DNA of 64,000 nucleotides from S010-25 sp964466455 (GCA_964466455.1 CAYXNL010000002.1:1-64000), one strand, 5' to 3'. Counted from the first letter of the stretch, positions 14,086-23,390 are shown. Numbers and translations are program-made. The notes: generated from the letters alone by a model not told the origin.

Positions 14086-14943
14086 TTAAGCTAATTCTCG
14101 GTGGTGCAGGGAAACATTGGACAGTATCGCTTTAAAATCATCATGTAATTGTTCAGCGATATATACCGAACGGTGTTGGCCGCCGGTGCAACCAATGGAA
14201 ACGGTCAGGTAATAACGATTTTGCCGGGCAAATTTAGGAATCAGAAAATGAAGGTAGTCACGAATATAGTTCAGCATTTCCTGCACATCCTCCTGTGCCT
14301 GCAGAAATGCAATGACTTCCTGATCTTGACCGGTGAGGTGGCGTAGCTCTGGGATCCAGTGTGGATTAGGCAGACAGCGGACATCAAAAACAAAATCGGA
14401 ATCGATGGGCGCACCATTTTTAAAGCCAAATGACTGAAACAGAATTGCCATGCCGGCATTTTCACGATGAGCAACGAGGTCTTTGATATGGTCACGTAAC
14501 TGATGAACATTAGTGAAAGTGGTATCAATGTACAGGTCGGCAGACAGTGAAACCTCTTTCAGTAGATTGCGTTCAATTTCTATGGCTTCGGACAGGGGTA
14601 GTCCTTTTCGCGTCAGTGGATGTTTTCGCCGGGTATCACTGAAGCGTTTGATTAATGTTTCACGGTCAGCCTGGATATAAATAATTTCAATTTCAATATC
14701 ATGGTGCTTTACTTTTTTTATAATTTGTCTGAATTCTCGTAGATCTTCGGCGTGGCTGCGCGCATCAATACCTACAGCAATATTTTCGTATAAGCGTATT
14801 TTCTGGGTTAATAACTGGCTGACAAAATCAGGCAACAGACCAAGTGGCAGATTATCTACACAGTAATAATCTTCGTCTTCGAGTGTGTGTAAGGCAACCG
14901 TTTTTCCTGAACCTGATAAACCACTGATGATTATAAGTTTCAT
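14086..14943 (-). CDS. rapZ: RNase adapter / nucleotide-binding protein RapZ
   Basis: A 285-residue P-loop protein. Walker A is GLSGSGKT (8-15), DNLPLGLLPDF follows, then a Walker B-like VGIDARSH. The C-terminal domain has GCTGGQHRSVYIAE, the conserved metabolite- and RNA-binding part. In E. coli RapZ delivers the sRNA GlmZ to RNase E and so controls glucosamine-6-phosphate synthase, linking it to envelope precursor supply. Whether a GlmZ-like sRNA exists here is unknown. It lies between hprK and the EIIA gene, with about 107 bases to hprK. Confidence 0.95.
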   Translation of the reverse strand: MKLIIISGLSGSGKTVALHTLEDEDYYCVDNLPLGLLPDFVSQLLTQKIRLYENIAVGIDARSHAEDLREFRQIIKKVKHHDIEIEIIYIQADRETLIKRFSDTRRKHPLTRKGLPLSEAIEIERNLLKEVSLSADLYIDTTFTNVHQLRDHIKDLVAHRENAGMAILFQSFGFKNGAPIDSDFVFDVRCLPNPHWIPELRHLTGQDQEVIAFLQAQEDVQEMLNYIRDYLHFLIPKFARQNRYYLTVSIGCTGGQHRSVYIAEQLHDDFKAILSNVSLHHRELA

Positions 14944-15050
14944 GGTGGAATACTAACGAATCATTGTCTTGAATTCTACCTGCTGATTCGTACACAGCAG
15001 GATTGTTAGATATATAGCGGTGATCATCGGTGGGGAATATATCGGACAGG

Positions 15051-16013
15051 TCAGGAGGATGTTTGTATGTCAGCGCGGGTGTTTTCTATTGCCTGTTGTT
15101 GCAGATCAATTAACTGCTGACCGGCATTGCGACCGCTGGCATGCAAAATATAGTTATGAACCGCAGCTTCAGCCAGAACAGCCAGGTTCCGACCCGGTGC
15201 AACCGGTAGCAGTGTTTCGGGGGTATCAATACCCAGAATGGTGCGGTGCCGGGTATGCCCCTGCAGACGATCCATATTACTTCGGTCTTTTATACTCATG
15301 CGTTCAAGGTGCAGGATCAGGCGCAGGTTCTTATGTAGTTTTAATGCGTTTTCACCGTACATTTCACGTATATTTAATACCCCCAGGCCACGTACTTCGA
15401 GGAAGTCTCTGAGAATGCCAGGACTTTTCCCATTAAGAATATCCGGGCCGATAACGGTAAATTCGGGGGCGTCATCAGCAATCAGTCGATGGCCGCGGGT
15501 TATCAGTTCCAGCGCCAGTTCGCTTTTACCAACACTGCTTTGTCCGGTGACCAGAACGCCTATCCCCATGACTTCCATAAAAACACCGTGAATAATTTCT
15601 TTTTTTGAAAACATGGCATTTAAAAAATAGCGGGCGGTATCAACGACTTCGTCACTCGGCGCTTTTGTATTGAGCAGCGGGATGTTAGATGCGTTAGCGA
15701 AATTTGACAGGATATCAGGTACGGGTAGACCGTCGGCAAGAATGACGGCGACGGTTTCTCCGGAAAAGATCTGAGTAAGCGTATTTTTCCGGTATGTGTC
15801 TTCCAGACCCTGCAGGTAGTCACATTCGGTTGTACCGATTACCTGAATAATATTTTTATGAATCAGATTCAGGTGACCAATTAAGGTGGCGTGTTCGGTT
15901 GCATTAACCTCATGCAGCGGCAGACCCGGATCTTCTGCGCCCGCTATCCATTGCAGATCTATCTTGCTGGCAAGATTAACGATAATAGATTCTGCGGAGA
16001 GGATTTCTTTCAT
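15051..16013 (-). CDS. hprK: HPr kinase/phosphorylase
   Basis: A 320-residue bifunctional enzyme that phosphorylates or dephosphorylates the regulatory serine of HPr. After an N-terminal DRTGG-like domain come His142 in IHGVF, Walker A GQSSVGKS (157-164), ELALELITRGHRLIADD with the DD pair at 180-181, LEVRGLGVLNIREMYG, and PGRNLAVLAEAAVHNY near the end. The open frame runs 42 codons further upstream into ptsN. The start at 16013 fits the family length and leaves ten bases after ptsN. HprK is typical of Firmicutes but also of proteobacteria with an incomplete PTS. Confidence 0.93.
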   Translation of the reverse strand: MKEILSAESIIVNLASKIDLQWIAGAEDPGLPLHEVNATEHATLIGHLNLIHKNIIQVIGTTECDYLQGLEDTYRKNTLTQIFSGETVAVILADGLPVPDILSNFANASNIPLLNTKAPSDEVVDTARYFLNAMFSKKEIIHGVFMEVMGIGVLVTGQSSVGKSELALELITRGHRLIADDAPEFTVIGPDILNGKSPGILRDFLEVRGLGVLNIREMYGENALKLHKNLRLILHLERMSIKDRSNMDRLQGHTRHRTILGIDTPETLLPVAPGRNLAVLAEAAVHNYILHASGRNAGQQLIDLQQQAIENTRADIQTSS

Positions 16014-16023
16014 AAAGTAGCCA

Positions 16024-16509
16024 TTATGAAGCCTGCAGGTTACTGAGTGAATTGCGAGTGAGAATACTATAGCATTCATCTGCCGTGTTTGCATTGCGCA
16101 GGGCATTGCACAATCCTGTATCGCTGAATAGAGAAGCAAGATGGGCGAGTATCTGTAGATGTTGTTCAGTGCAGCGTTCTGGAACCATTAGCCCGAAGAT
16201 TAAATCGGTTGGTTTTTTATCCGGGCTGTCAAAATCAATCGCCTGTTTTAACTTGATAAAGGCACCGATTGCCTGAGGGGTCAGGTCGGTTCTGGCATGG
16301 GGCAGGGCAACGCCCTGACCCATGCCAGTTGAACCAAGCTTTTCTCTTTCAATAAGCAGGTGAAAGATATGATTAGCATTTTTTTTCTGCTTTTCCTCAA
16401 CAATATTCAGTGATAGCAGTTCTGCCATCACTTCCAACACACGTTTTTTACTGTTAACTTCAATATTACAGATGACTGCATCGGGGAAAATCAGGCTGGA
16501 TAAGTTCAT
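16024..16509 (-). CDS. ptsN: nitrogen-regulatory EIIA-Ntr protein
   Basis: A 161-residue EIIA of the fructose/mannitol family. The phosphohistidine is His71 in GVALPHARTD. EREKLGSTGMGQG precedes it, and DLIFGLMVPE and HLQILAHLASLF follow, all typical of PtsN. It accepts phosphate from the phosphorelay (normally through NPr; here probably through the single HPr) and acts as a signal to potassium transport and nitrogen/carbon control. It sits between hpf and hprK in the rpoN gene cluster, as in most gammaproteobacteria. Confidence 0.94.
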   Translation of the reverse strand: MNLSSLIFPDAVICNIEVNSKKRVLEVMAELLSLNIVEEKQKKNANHIFHLLIEREKLGSTGMGQGVALPHARTDLTPQAIGAFIKLKQAIDFDSPDKKPTDLIFGLMVPERCTEQHLQILAHLASLFSDTGLCNALRNANTADECYSILTRNSLSNLQAS

Positions 16510-16548
16510 CTGTTTATCTATAAGTTGCTGGTTAATAACAGGATTTAT

Positions 16549-16884
16549 TTATATTTCTTCTACCGGATAATCACTACTGTGTTTATTGTGTAGATGATTG
16601 GTTACTTTTTCCTTATATTTCTTTACCTGGCGGTCGAGTTTGTCAGCAAGTGCGTCAATGGCTGCATACATATTTTCATCCGTATCGGTTGCATCTGCAA
16701 ATATATCGTGGCCACTCACATGTAGTGTTGCTTCCGCCCGATGGCGGACATTTTCCACAGTGAGAATGACATTGATATTACCCACTTTGTCAAAATGCTT
16801 TTCCAGTCGGGATAGTTTCTCATTAACATAGTTTCTTATTGCGTCGGTAATTTCAACGTGGTGACCACTTAGATTAATTTGCAT
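16549..16884 (-). CDS. hpf: ribosome hibernation promoting factor (short HPF)
   Basis: A 111-residue protein of the short HPF/YfiA family that binds the decoding centre of idle ribosomes and favours 100S dimers. The N-terminal INLSGHHVEITDAIRNYV, the LEKHFDKV segment and the DATDTDENMYAAIDALADKL motif are conserved. GGAGAA precedes the ATG by a usual distance. It is immediately downstream of rpoN, a conserved position. Confidence 0.94.
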   Translation of the reverse strand: MQINLSGHHVEITDAIRNYVNEKLSRLEKHFDKVGNINVILTVENVRHRAEATLHVSGHDIFADATDTDENMYAAIDALADKLDRQVKKYKEKVTNHLHNKHSSDYPVEEI

Positions 16885-16956
16885 AACAGGTTCTCCGTAG
16901 TTTATTAAGGATATCCAGAAATATCGCTTTCTGTTTATGGTAAATATACCAGCTTT

Positions 16957-18453
16957 CTAGGAAAGCCGTTTACGTTCATTTGAAGGCGGTATCATCATAG
17001 ATTCTCTGTATTTTGCCACAGTCCGGCGGGCGATATTAATACCTTCCTTGACCAAAAAAGATGAAATTTTATTATCACTCATCGGTTTTTTAGGGTTTTC
17101 ACTTTCAATTAGTTTTTTTACCATAGAGCGTATGGCAGTGGCGGAGCATTCCCCGCCATCGGCTGTGCTGACATGGCTGGAAAAGAAAAATTTAAATTCA
17201 TAAATACCATTGGGCGTGTGCATATATTTGTTTGTGGTAACACGTGAAATGGTCGATTCGTGCATTTCCAGCTCTTCGGCGATGTCGCGTAACACCATGG
17301 GTTTCATGCCTTCATCGCCATATTCAAGAAACAGTCGTTGACGTTTGACAATCGCTTCGCCAACTCGTTGCAGTGTATCGCTACGACTTTGCAGGCTTTT
17401 CAGGAACCAGCGGGCTTCCTGCAGGCTGTTGCGTAAATAGACGGTGTCCTGTCCACGACCGGCATTTTTTAGATGACCTTCGTATAGCTGGTTGATTTTT
17501 AACTTTGGGGCCGCTTCCGGATTAAGGCTAACGCGCCAGTTCCCATTAATCTTATGGACAAATATATCGGGAATAACATACTGTGCTTTGCTGCTGGAAA
17601 TACTGGCACCTGGTTTTGGGTTTAGCGTTTGAATAAAGGTAACTAGCTGTTGTAGCTGATTTTCATCACAGTGTATTTTTTTTTGCAGGCGGGCATAATC
17701 GTGGCTGCCAAGTAAATCCAGATGATGGCTGATAATGGTTTGTGCGTCATCCAGCCCTTCGGTTTTTTCATCGAATTGCTCAATTTGTAATAACAGACAT
17801 TCACGTAAATTACGGGCAGCAATACCAATGGGATCAAAATGTTGAATACGGTGTAATACCGCTTCTACTTCGTCTTCTTCAATATCCAGTTCGTCAATTA
17901 GGCTCTGATGGATATCTTCAACCGATTCAGTAAGATAACCATCATCATTGATCGCATCAATGATAGCAATAGCGATCACCATGTCGGTATCACTGACCTG
18001 TGAGTTCTGCAACTGCCAGAGCAGGTGTTCATACAGGGTGTTCCCCTCAATGCTCTGGTTTTCAAGAAAATCGTTGCTATTACCATCAGTTGCGTTATTT
18101 GATGATGGGGTGGCTGTGGAGATATCGTAGGTGTCTTCCCAGTTAGCATCTACCGTCAGGTCTTCCGGTAATGACTGATTATTTTCCATATCAAGGTGTG
18201 GGTCATCCGTCTGGGTTGACGCATCATCCATACTATCACTACCGCTTTTGTCTGCATTGGTATTATCAAGCCTGTCTTCAACACTGTTCTGGTACAGCTC
18301 TTCATCCTGCTCCAGCATTGGGTTTTCTTCCAGTGCCTGCTGGATTTCGGCCTGTAATTCAATGGTTGATAGTTGTAACAGACGAATTGCCTGTTGCAAC
18401 TGTGGTGTCATGGTAAGGCTCTGACTAAGTTTTATCTGAAGTGATGGCTTCAT
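16957..18453 (-). CDS. rpoN: RNA polymerase sigma-54 factor
   Basis: A 498-residue RpoN. Region I is the Gln/Leu-rich N-terminus with QSLTMTPQLQQAIRLLQLS, which contacts enhancer-binding activators. An acidic Asp/Asn/Ser-rich region II follows (about 50-125), then the core-binding domain and a helix-turn-helix. The RpoN box ARRTVAKYRESM lies near residues 475-486 and recognises the -24 element. Lengths and order are standard. It lies between lptB and hpf. It implies sigma54-dependent promoters elsewhere; I did not find a convincing -24/-12 pair within this window. Confidence 0.96.
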   Translation of the reverse strand: MKPSLQIKLSQSLTMTPQLQQAIRLLQLSTIELQAEIQQALEENPMLEQDEELYQNSVEDRLDNTNADKSGSDSMDDASTQTDDPHLDMENNQSLPEDLTVDANWEDTYDISTATPSSNNATDGNSNDFLENQSIEGNTLYEHLLWQLQNSQVSDTDMVIAIAIIDAINDDGYLTESVEDIHQSLIDELDIEEDEVEAVLHRIQHFDPIGIAARNLRECLLLQIEQFDEKTEGLDDAQTIISHHLDLLGSHDYARLQKKIHCDENQLQQLVTFIQTLNPKPGASISSSKAQYVIPDIFVHKINGNWRVSLNPEAAPKLKINQLYEGHLKNAGRGQDTVYLRNSLQEARWFLKSLQSRSDTLQRVGEAIVKRQRLFLEYGDEGMKPMVLRDIAEELEMHESTISRVTTNKYMHTPNGIYEFKFFFSSHVSTADGGECSATAIRSMVKKLIESENPKKPMSDNKISSFLVKEGINIARRTVAKYRESMMIPPSNERKRLS

Positions 18454-18584
18454 GCGTTACTTACATTCCATAGATTCAGGGGTATGGCATACAGGTAGAA
18501 CCGGATATGCGTTAGGGGGTGCAATGTCATTGTGTTTAATACCTGAGTCTCCATTGGTTTAATTTACTCGAAACTTATCCTTAT

Positions 18585-19331
18585 TTATAGTCGAAAATCA
18601 CGACCAAGGTAAACATCGCGCACTTCCTGGTTAGAAAGAACTTCATCTGGCTGTCCCTGGGCGATGATTTTGCCATTACTTAATATATAAGCCCGGTTAC
18701 AGATGCCAAGGGTTTCCCGTACATTATGGTCGGTAATCAGTACACCTATATTGCGTTCGATCAAATGGGTGACGATTTTCTGAATTTCAATCACCGAGAT
18801 AGGATCGACACCGGCAAAGGGTTCGTCGAGCAGGATAAAGGCGGGGCGGGTCGCCAGTGCACGGGCAATTTCTACCCGTCTGCGTTCACCCCCGGACAGG
18901 CTCATGCCGGTATTATTACGAATATGACTAATTTGCAGGTCATCAAGCAGTGATTCGAGTTGCTGAGTTCGCTGTTTTTTATCAAGCTCTTTTTTAACTT
19001 CCAGTACCGCAAGAATATTTTCTTCGACAGTGAGTTTGCGAAAAACGGAAGCTTCCTGAGGTAAATATCCTATGCCACGCTGTGCCCGGGCATGCATGGG
19101 CAGGCGGGTAATATCATTCTGGTTAAGATAGATACTGCCTTTATCTGCCATTATCAGCCCTACCATCATATAAAAACTGGTGGTCTTACCAGCGCCATTC
19201 GGACCGAGCAGTCCCACTACCTCACCGCTACTCACTTCGAGGGAAACATCGTTAACAACGTTACGTGACTTATAAGCTTTGACCAGGTTGTGAGCGCTTA
19301 GTTTTGACAAATTACTTATCCAGATTCTCAT
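18585..19331 (-). CDS. lptB: LPS export ABC transporter ATPase LptB
   Basis: The cytoplasmic ATPase of the LptB2FGC complex that extracts lipopolysaccharide from the inner membrane. A 248-residue ABC domain with Walker A GPNGAGKTT (43-51), the Q-loop in YLPQEASVF, signature LSGGERRRVEIARAL, Walker B FILLDEPFAGVDP and the switch His in ITDHNVRET. The ATG at 19331 has GGGTGA almost touching it. A TTG at 19310 with GGATAAG upstream would give the usual length of about 241 and may be the true start. lptF and lptG are not in the window. Confidence 0.95.
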   Translation of the reverse strand: MRIWISNLSKLSAHNLVKAYKSRNVVNDVSLEVSSGEVVGLLGPNGAGKTTSFYMMVGLIMADKGSIYLNQNDITRLPMHARAQRGIGYLPQEASVFRKLTVEENILAVLEVKKELDKKQRTQQLESLLDDLQISHIRNNTGMSLSGGERRRVEIARALATRPAFILLDEPFAGVDPISVIEIQKIVTHLIERNIGVLITDHNVRETLGICNRAYILSNGKIIAQGQPDEVLSNQEVRDVYLGRDFRL

Positions 19332-19386
19332 CTCACCCTGTGTTTATTTAAGTAGGGCAAGCGGTTATTGTGTGATTATTAGGGTG

Positions 19387-19998
19387 CTATTTATGTCTGC
19401 TGGAATTTTTCCGGGGTGGCCGGGTCAGTGGTTCTGTTTTCGGAATCAATATGATATTGACGCGATCACCCGGTGCCACTGGTATATTACTGCCCTGTTT
19501 CTGGCTGCCGGCTATTACAATTTTACGTACAGTATCATACACGATTTTCTGGCTTTTAACGGTATGCGTAGGCTGACTTAACCTGGCATTACCGGTTAAT
19601 ACCAGAAGATGATTAGCGGTAGTGTAGACCATCTGTTTACTGGTGGCGTGTATGGTTTCATTTTTATCGGTAACGTGTGTATAGGTTGCCGGTTTGCCAT
19701 GGACTTGAATACGCTCTACCTGATTGTTCTGCTGGATGACGATCACCGTGTCACCAGTGAGAATCCGTTGGCCCTGGCGGACAGTAACATGGCCGTTATA
19801 AGTACTATCGCCGGTTTCAGTATTTAGCCGCAGATGATCGGCGTTAATATAAATTTTTTCAGCGGGTGGTGTTTTTTCCGCTGCTGCTGCGTTAGCACCT
19901 GCCAGTAGTACAAGAAAAAAAGTTAGTAGCAGTCGAAACACTGGCTGGCTGGGGTGTGTTGCGCTATTTCTGGCTGCTTTATTCATTATTTTATTCAT
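19387..19998 (-). CDS. lptA: LPS transport periplasmic protein LptA
   Basis: A 203-residue protein of the OstA/LptA beta-jellyroll family, the periplasmic bridge of the Lpt machine. It has an N-terminal signal peptide (hydrophobic LLLTFFLVLLAGANAAAA, cleavage near residue 40). The mature part begins with IYINADHLRLNTETGDSTYNG, the conserved core in which LPS slides. A basic tail (PPRKNSSRHK) ends the protein. Its ATG overlaps the lptC stop by one base, so translation is coupled. A second ATG four codons in is an alternative start. Confidence 0.93.
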   Translation of the reverse strand: MNKIMNKAARNSATHPSQPVFRLLLTFFLVLLAGANAAAAEKTPPAEKIYINADHLRLNTETGDSTYNGHVTVRQGQRILTGDTVIVIQQNNQVERIQVHGKPATYTHVTDKNETIHATSKQMVYTTANHLLVLTGNARLSQPTHTVKSQKIVYDTVRKIVIAGSQKQGSNIPVAPGDRVNIILIPKTEPLTRPPRKNSSRHK

Positions 19999-20579
19999 TA
20001 TTTCTGGCGGACTTTATTTTCCGGAGATGGATTGACGACATAATAACCGTTCACCTTCGATTGTAGCTCCAGTATATGTTTGCGGTTGTAAAAAATCATC
20101 CCAATAGAATGTACGGTTGAGAGTCCCTGTGTAATCTGCACCGGGTCGCGGGTACGAATAATTTGTTTTCCGGTATTAATCTGCATCCGCTGACTGGTTA
20201 CTTTTATTGTCTGTGGTGTGTTTTTCTGCTGCATTACAACATTGTCCTGCAGGGTAATCAGGGTATTTTGCTGATTGATAATAGCTGTGTCGGCAGTAAT
20301 TCGCCATTGATTACCGGTTTGTAGAAGGTTAAATACTGGCTGCGTAAGATTAGCGTTATCTGAATTATTGTAGCGCTCAAGGCGGGTGCCGGTCAGTGTA
20401 TAGTCTGTTTTTCCGCTTATATCTATTGAGGTAAGTTTAAAGTTGTTCATAAATGCCTGTAGATATGGCTGGTTGGTAACGCTCTGTAGTTTTTTGTCCT
20501 GTCTGGTTTTTTCTGAAACCGACCACCATGCAATGATGGCGACAATAATAAAAATGCTCAGACCGAAAAATGTCTTCAT
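19998..20579 (-). CDS. lptC: LPS export protein LptC
   Basis: A 193-residue bitopic inner-membrane protein that receives LPS from LptB2FG and passes it to LptA. One N-terminal membrane segment (about 4-20, FGLSIFIIVAIIAWWSV) anchors a periplasmic beta-jellyroll. The YTLTGTRLERYNNSDNANLT segment matches the family core. It lies 14 bases after kdsC and overlaps lptA by one base. Sequence is divergent, as usual for LptC, and context makes the call secure. Confidence 0.92.
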   Translation of the reverse strand: MKTFFGLSIFIIVAIIAWWSVSEKTRQDKKLQSVTNQPYLQAFMNNFKLTSIDISGKTDYTLTGTRLERYNNSDNANLTQPVFNLLQTGNQWRITADTAIINQQNTLITLQDNVVMQQKNTPQTIKVTSQRMQINTGKQIIRTRDPVQITQGLSTVHSIGMIFYNRKHILELQSKVNGYYVVNPSPENKVRQK

Positions 20580-20593
20580 AAGTACAAAGGCAT

Positions 20594-21124
20594 TCAGCCC
20601 CGGTATAGATAGCTGTGCAGCTTGTCAGCAAGCAGGCCTTTGGCTTCGAGGATAAATTCACAAACATCACGGACTGCACCATGACCGCCACAGTGCTCGG
20701 TGGTCCAGTGTGCATGTTGTTTTACAAAGGGATGTGCATTCTGTACGGCAATGGCAAAATCGAGTCGTGACATAATTGGCAGGTCAACAACATCATCACC
20801 TACATAAGCAATCTGGCTGGTACTGAGATTAACTTCTTCGAGCAGGGCCTCAAATGCTGGTGTTTTATCCCGGTAGCCCTGATACAGCAGGGTGACACCA
20901 AGGTCGGCCATACGGTGCGCCACAACATTTGATTTGCGCCCGGTGATGATGGCTACTTTTACCCCGCATTCCTGCAACATGCGCAGTCCGTGGCCGTCCA
21001 ATGAATTAAAGGCTTTATATTCTTCGCCGTTATCCCCAAAAAACAGGCTGCCGTCGGTCATCACGCCATCTATATCAAAAATGACCAGCTTAATATTTTT
21101 TGCTTTTTCGATAATGTCCTGCAT
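20594..21124 (-). CDS. kdsC: 3-deoxy-D-manno-octulosonate-8-phosphate phosphatase
   Basis: A 176-residue tetrameric HAD-family phosphatase that releases Kdo from Kdo-8-phosphate for LPS inner-core synthesis. Motif I is VIFDIDGVMTDG with nucleophile Asp17 and Asp19. AIITGRKSNVVAHR is motif II. The Lys of motif III precedes AYVGDDVVDLPIM (motif IV). There is no cap domain, as expected of KdsC. It follows kdsD by 12 bases, placing two consecutive Kdo-pathway genes together. Confidence 0.95.
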   Translation of the reverse strand: MQDIIEKAKNIKLVIFDIDGVMTDGSLFFGDNGEEYKAFNSLDGHGLRMLQECGVKVAIITGRKSNVVAHRMADLGVTLLYQGYRDKTPAFEALLEEVNLSTSQIAYVGDDVVDLPIMSRLDFAIAVQNAHPFVKQHAHWTTEHCGGHGAVRDVCEFILEAKGLLADKLHSYLYRG

Positions 21125-21136
21125 AATAATAGTCTT

Positions 21137-22150
21137 TTAGATAATTCCGGCGCGTAATACATCGTGCATATTAAAGGCACCAATCAGAATATTGTTCTCG
21201 TCTGTAACCAGTAGTCCGTTGATGCCGCGATCTTCTATTATCTTTACAGCGCTTGCTGCCAGTGTATCTGCGGTAGTTGTGCGGCAGTTAGCTGTCATAA
21301 CCTCTTCTACCAGGGTGGTACGTACGTCGATATCATTATCCAGTGAACGGCGTAAATCACCATCAGTATAGATACCGATAACTTTATTATCACTATCGAC
21401 AATGGCGGTCATTCCCAGACCTTTCTTGCTCATTTCCAGCAGAGCCTGTGATACGGTCGCATTTTTATTTACCTGCGGAACGTGTTCATGTTGATGCATA
21501 ATATCGGCAACATGCAGTAATAAGCGTCTGCCCAGGCTGCCACCGGGGTGGGATAAGGCAAAATCGTCGGCAGTAAAGCCTTTTGCCTGTAACAGGGTAA
21601 CAGCTAGTGCATCGCCCATTACCAGGGCAACCGTTGTGCTGGATGTGGGGGCAAGATCATGCGGGCAGGCTTCTTTGGAGACGCTAACATCCAGATTAAC
21701 ATCCGCCTGGATAGCCAGTGTTGAGGCGGGGTCTCCGGTCATACTGATCAGCGGTACGCCAAAACGTTTTAGCACCGGAATGATAATCGTTATTTCAGCT
21801 GTGTTGCCAGAGTTGGATAAAGCCAGTACAACATCTTTGCGGGTGATCATACCAAGGTCACCATGACTGGCTTCGCCGGGGTGAACAAAAAAAGCTGGCG
21901 TACCGGTGCTGGCCAGCGTAGCGGCTATTTTACCGCCAATATGACCGGATTTACCCATGCCGGTTACTACGATCCGGCCTTCGCAAGCCAGTATAATGTT
22001 GCAGGCGTGCGCAAAATCTTCATTAATCCGCGAACGTAATGCTGCCACTTCATTGTGTTCAATATCAATAACTTGCCTACCAAGACGCAGGTAATCGTCC
22101 TTACTGAATACTCCGGCAGGAACAGAGTACTGGTTCTTGTCGGTAGTCAT
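21137..22150 (-). CDS. kdsD: arabinose-5-phosphate isomerase
   Basis: A 337-residue enzyme interconverting ribulose-5-phosphate and arabinose-5-phosphate, the first committed step to Kdo. The N-terminal SIS domain (about 45-180) has VTGMGKSGHIGGKIAATLASTG and SNSGNTAEI. The C-terminal half has two CBS motifs (about 205-335), with GIYTDGDLRRSLD in the first. HPGGSLGRRLL links the parts and carries the conserved histidine. Length is close to E. coli KdsD (328). Confidence 0.95.
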   Translation of the reverse strand: MTTDKNQYSVPAGVFSKDDYLRLGRQVIDIEHNEVAALRSRINEDFAHACNIILACEGRIVVTGMGKSGHIGGKIAATLASTGTPAFFVHPGEASHGDLGMITRKDVVLALSNSGNTAEITIIIPVLKRFGVPLISMTGDPASTLAIQADVNLDVSVSKEACPHDLAPTSSTTVALVMGDALAVTLLQAKGFTADDFALSHPGGSLGRRLLLHVADIMHQHEHVPQVNKNATVSQALLEMSKKGLGMTAIVDSDNKVIGIYTDGDLRRSLDNDIDVRTTLVEEVMTANCRTTTADTLAASAVKIIEDRGINGLLVTDENNILIGAFNMHDVLRAGII

Positions 22151-22196
22151 CGGTTGTTCTCGTTAATGGAGGGTGAAGTGTTTTTTATCATAGGGT

Positions 22197-23165
22197 CTAT
22201 TTTATTACAGTAAAAAATAACAGGCACTGGTAACCGATAAAAGCGGCGAGCAGGATACCACCTTCAATGCGATTAATACGGCCAGGGCCACGAAAGCCAT
22301 AGGCCATGATAAACAGTGCAATGGTGAGGATAAATAAAATGGGCATATCACGCTGCATAATGCCATGTGCCAGTCTGGACGGTGCGATTATACCGGGTAC
22401 TGCCAGAACACCCAGTGTATTGAACAGGTTTGAACCAACGACATTGCCAATGACAATATCGTGTTCTTTTCTTAGTGAACCGGTAATCGAGGTTGCCAGT
22501 TCTGGCAGGCTGGTACCAACGGCAATAATTGTCAGGCCGATAGCCAGATCGCTGATGCCAAAGGCAACCGCAATATTTACCGCACCCCAGACCAGTATTT
22601 TAGAACTGATTGTTAGTAAAATCAGGCCGCCTATGAGCCAGAACAGGGCGGTGGGGGTAGACATGGGTTTTGGTGGTTCACCCATAATTTCTTCTGACAG
22701 CATATCTTCTGTAGGATTTTGAATGCCTTCGCGAGTCATCCACCACATCAGTAAAAACAGCATACTGAGTAGAATAAAACCATCAAAACGGCTTAATGTC
22801 ATATCTTGCATCAGTATTAGAGCCAGCAGCATGGCACCAAGTAATACAGGAAGTTCTCTTTTAATAATGCGTGAATGGACATCCAGCGGCGCAATCAGGG
22901 CGGCAACCCCCAGCACCAGAGTAATATTGGTAATATTGGAACCAATCGCATTGCCGATGGCCATTGCCGGGCTGCCATCGTATGCGGCAAAAATGGCAAC
23001 CATAATTTCCGGTACTGAGGTGCCGAAACCAACAATGGTCAGACCGATAATGAGAGGGGGAACATTAAAATTACGTGCGGTGGCCACCGCACCACAGATA
23101 AACCGGTCGGCGCTCCAGATAAGCAGGATAAAACCACCGATGATAGCGATACAATCTGATAGCAT
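22197..23165 (-). CDS. yrbG: calcium/sodium:proton antiporter, CaCA family (YrbG)
   Basis: A 322-residue membrane protein with about ten hydrophobic segments and the two inverted alpha repeats of the CaCA family: GFGTSVPEIMVAIFA near the N-terminus and AVGTSLPELATSITG in the second half. GNAIGSNITNI and GNVVGSNLFNT are the paired asparagine motifs. The open frame extends 29 codons upstream, but AAAGG before the ATG at 23165 and the start of the first membrane helix favour this start. It lies between kdsD and the divergent mla operon, its usual gammaproteobacterial place. The exact ion is not settled by sequence. Confidence 0.92.
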   Translation of the reverse strand: MLSDCIAIIGGFILLIWSADRFICGAVATARNFNVPPLIIGLTIVGFGTSVPEIMVAIFAAYDGSPAMAIGNAIGSNITNITLVLGVAALIAPLDVHSRIIKRELPVLLGAMLLALILMQDMTLSRFDGFILLSMLFLLMWWMTREGIQNPTEDMLSEEIMGEPPKPMSTPTALFWLIGGLILLTISSKILVWGAVNIAVAFGISDLAIGLTIIAVGTSLPELATSITGSLRKEHDIVIGNVVGSNLFNTLGVLAVPGIIAPSRLAHGIMQRDMPILFILTIALFIMAYGFRGPGRINRIEGGILLAAFIGYQCLLFFTVIK

Positions 23166-23299
23166 GGTACCTTTGTTACAGTTACAGTAAAATGCGAAGA
23201 TTACGCTATGCAGTAGGTTTAGGGAACCTCTGTTTACCGGGTTGCTGCGCAAGGGTGGAGAACACCCGGATAATAACTGCGGGGTTTGTATGCGGATTT

Positions 23300-23327
23300 A
23301 AATATATTACTTAAAATATATTACTTA
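23300..23327. repeat. 14-bp perfect tandem duplication upstream of mlaF
   Basis: AAATATATTACTTA occurs twice head to tail (23300-23313 and 23314-23327) in the divergent yrbG-mlaF spacer, about 65 bases before the mlaF start. It is AT-rich and lies where mla promoter elements are expected. It may be a recent slippage duplication or a pair of binding sites. Confidence 0.7.
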
Positions 23328-23390
23328 CGCCCGTGTCTGTTCAGATGATAGAATCCGCAAAATTTATTAATAACTTCAGGGGCTGGTTTT

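Noticed and set aside
16014..16139. 42-codon upstream extension of hprK
   Set aside because: It overlaps the ptsN 3' end. The family start MKEILSAES and its length support 16013.
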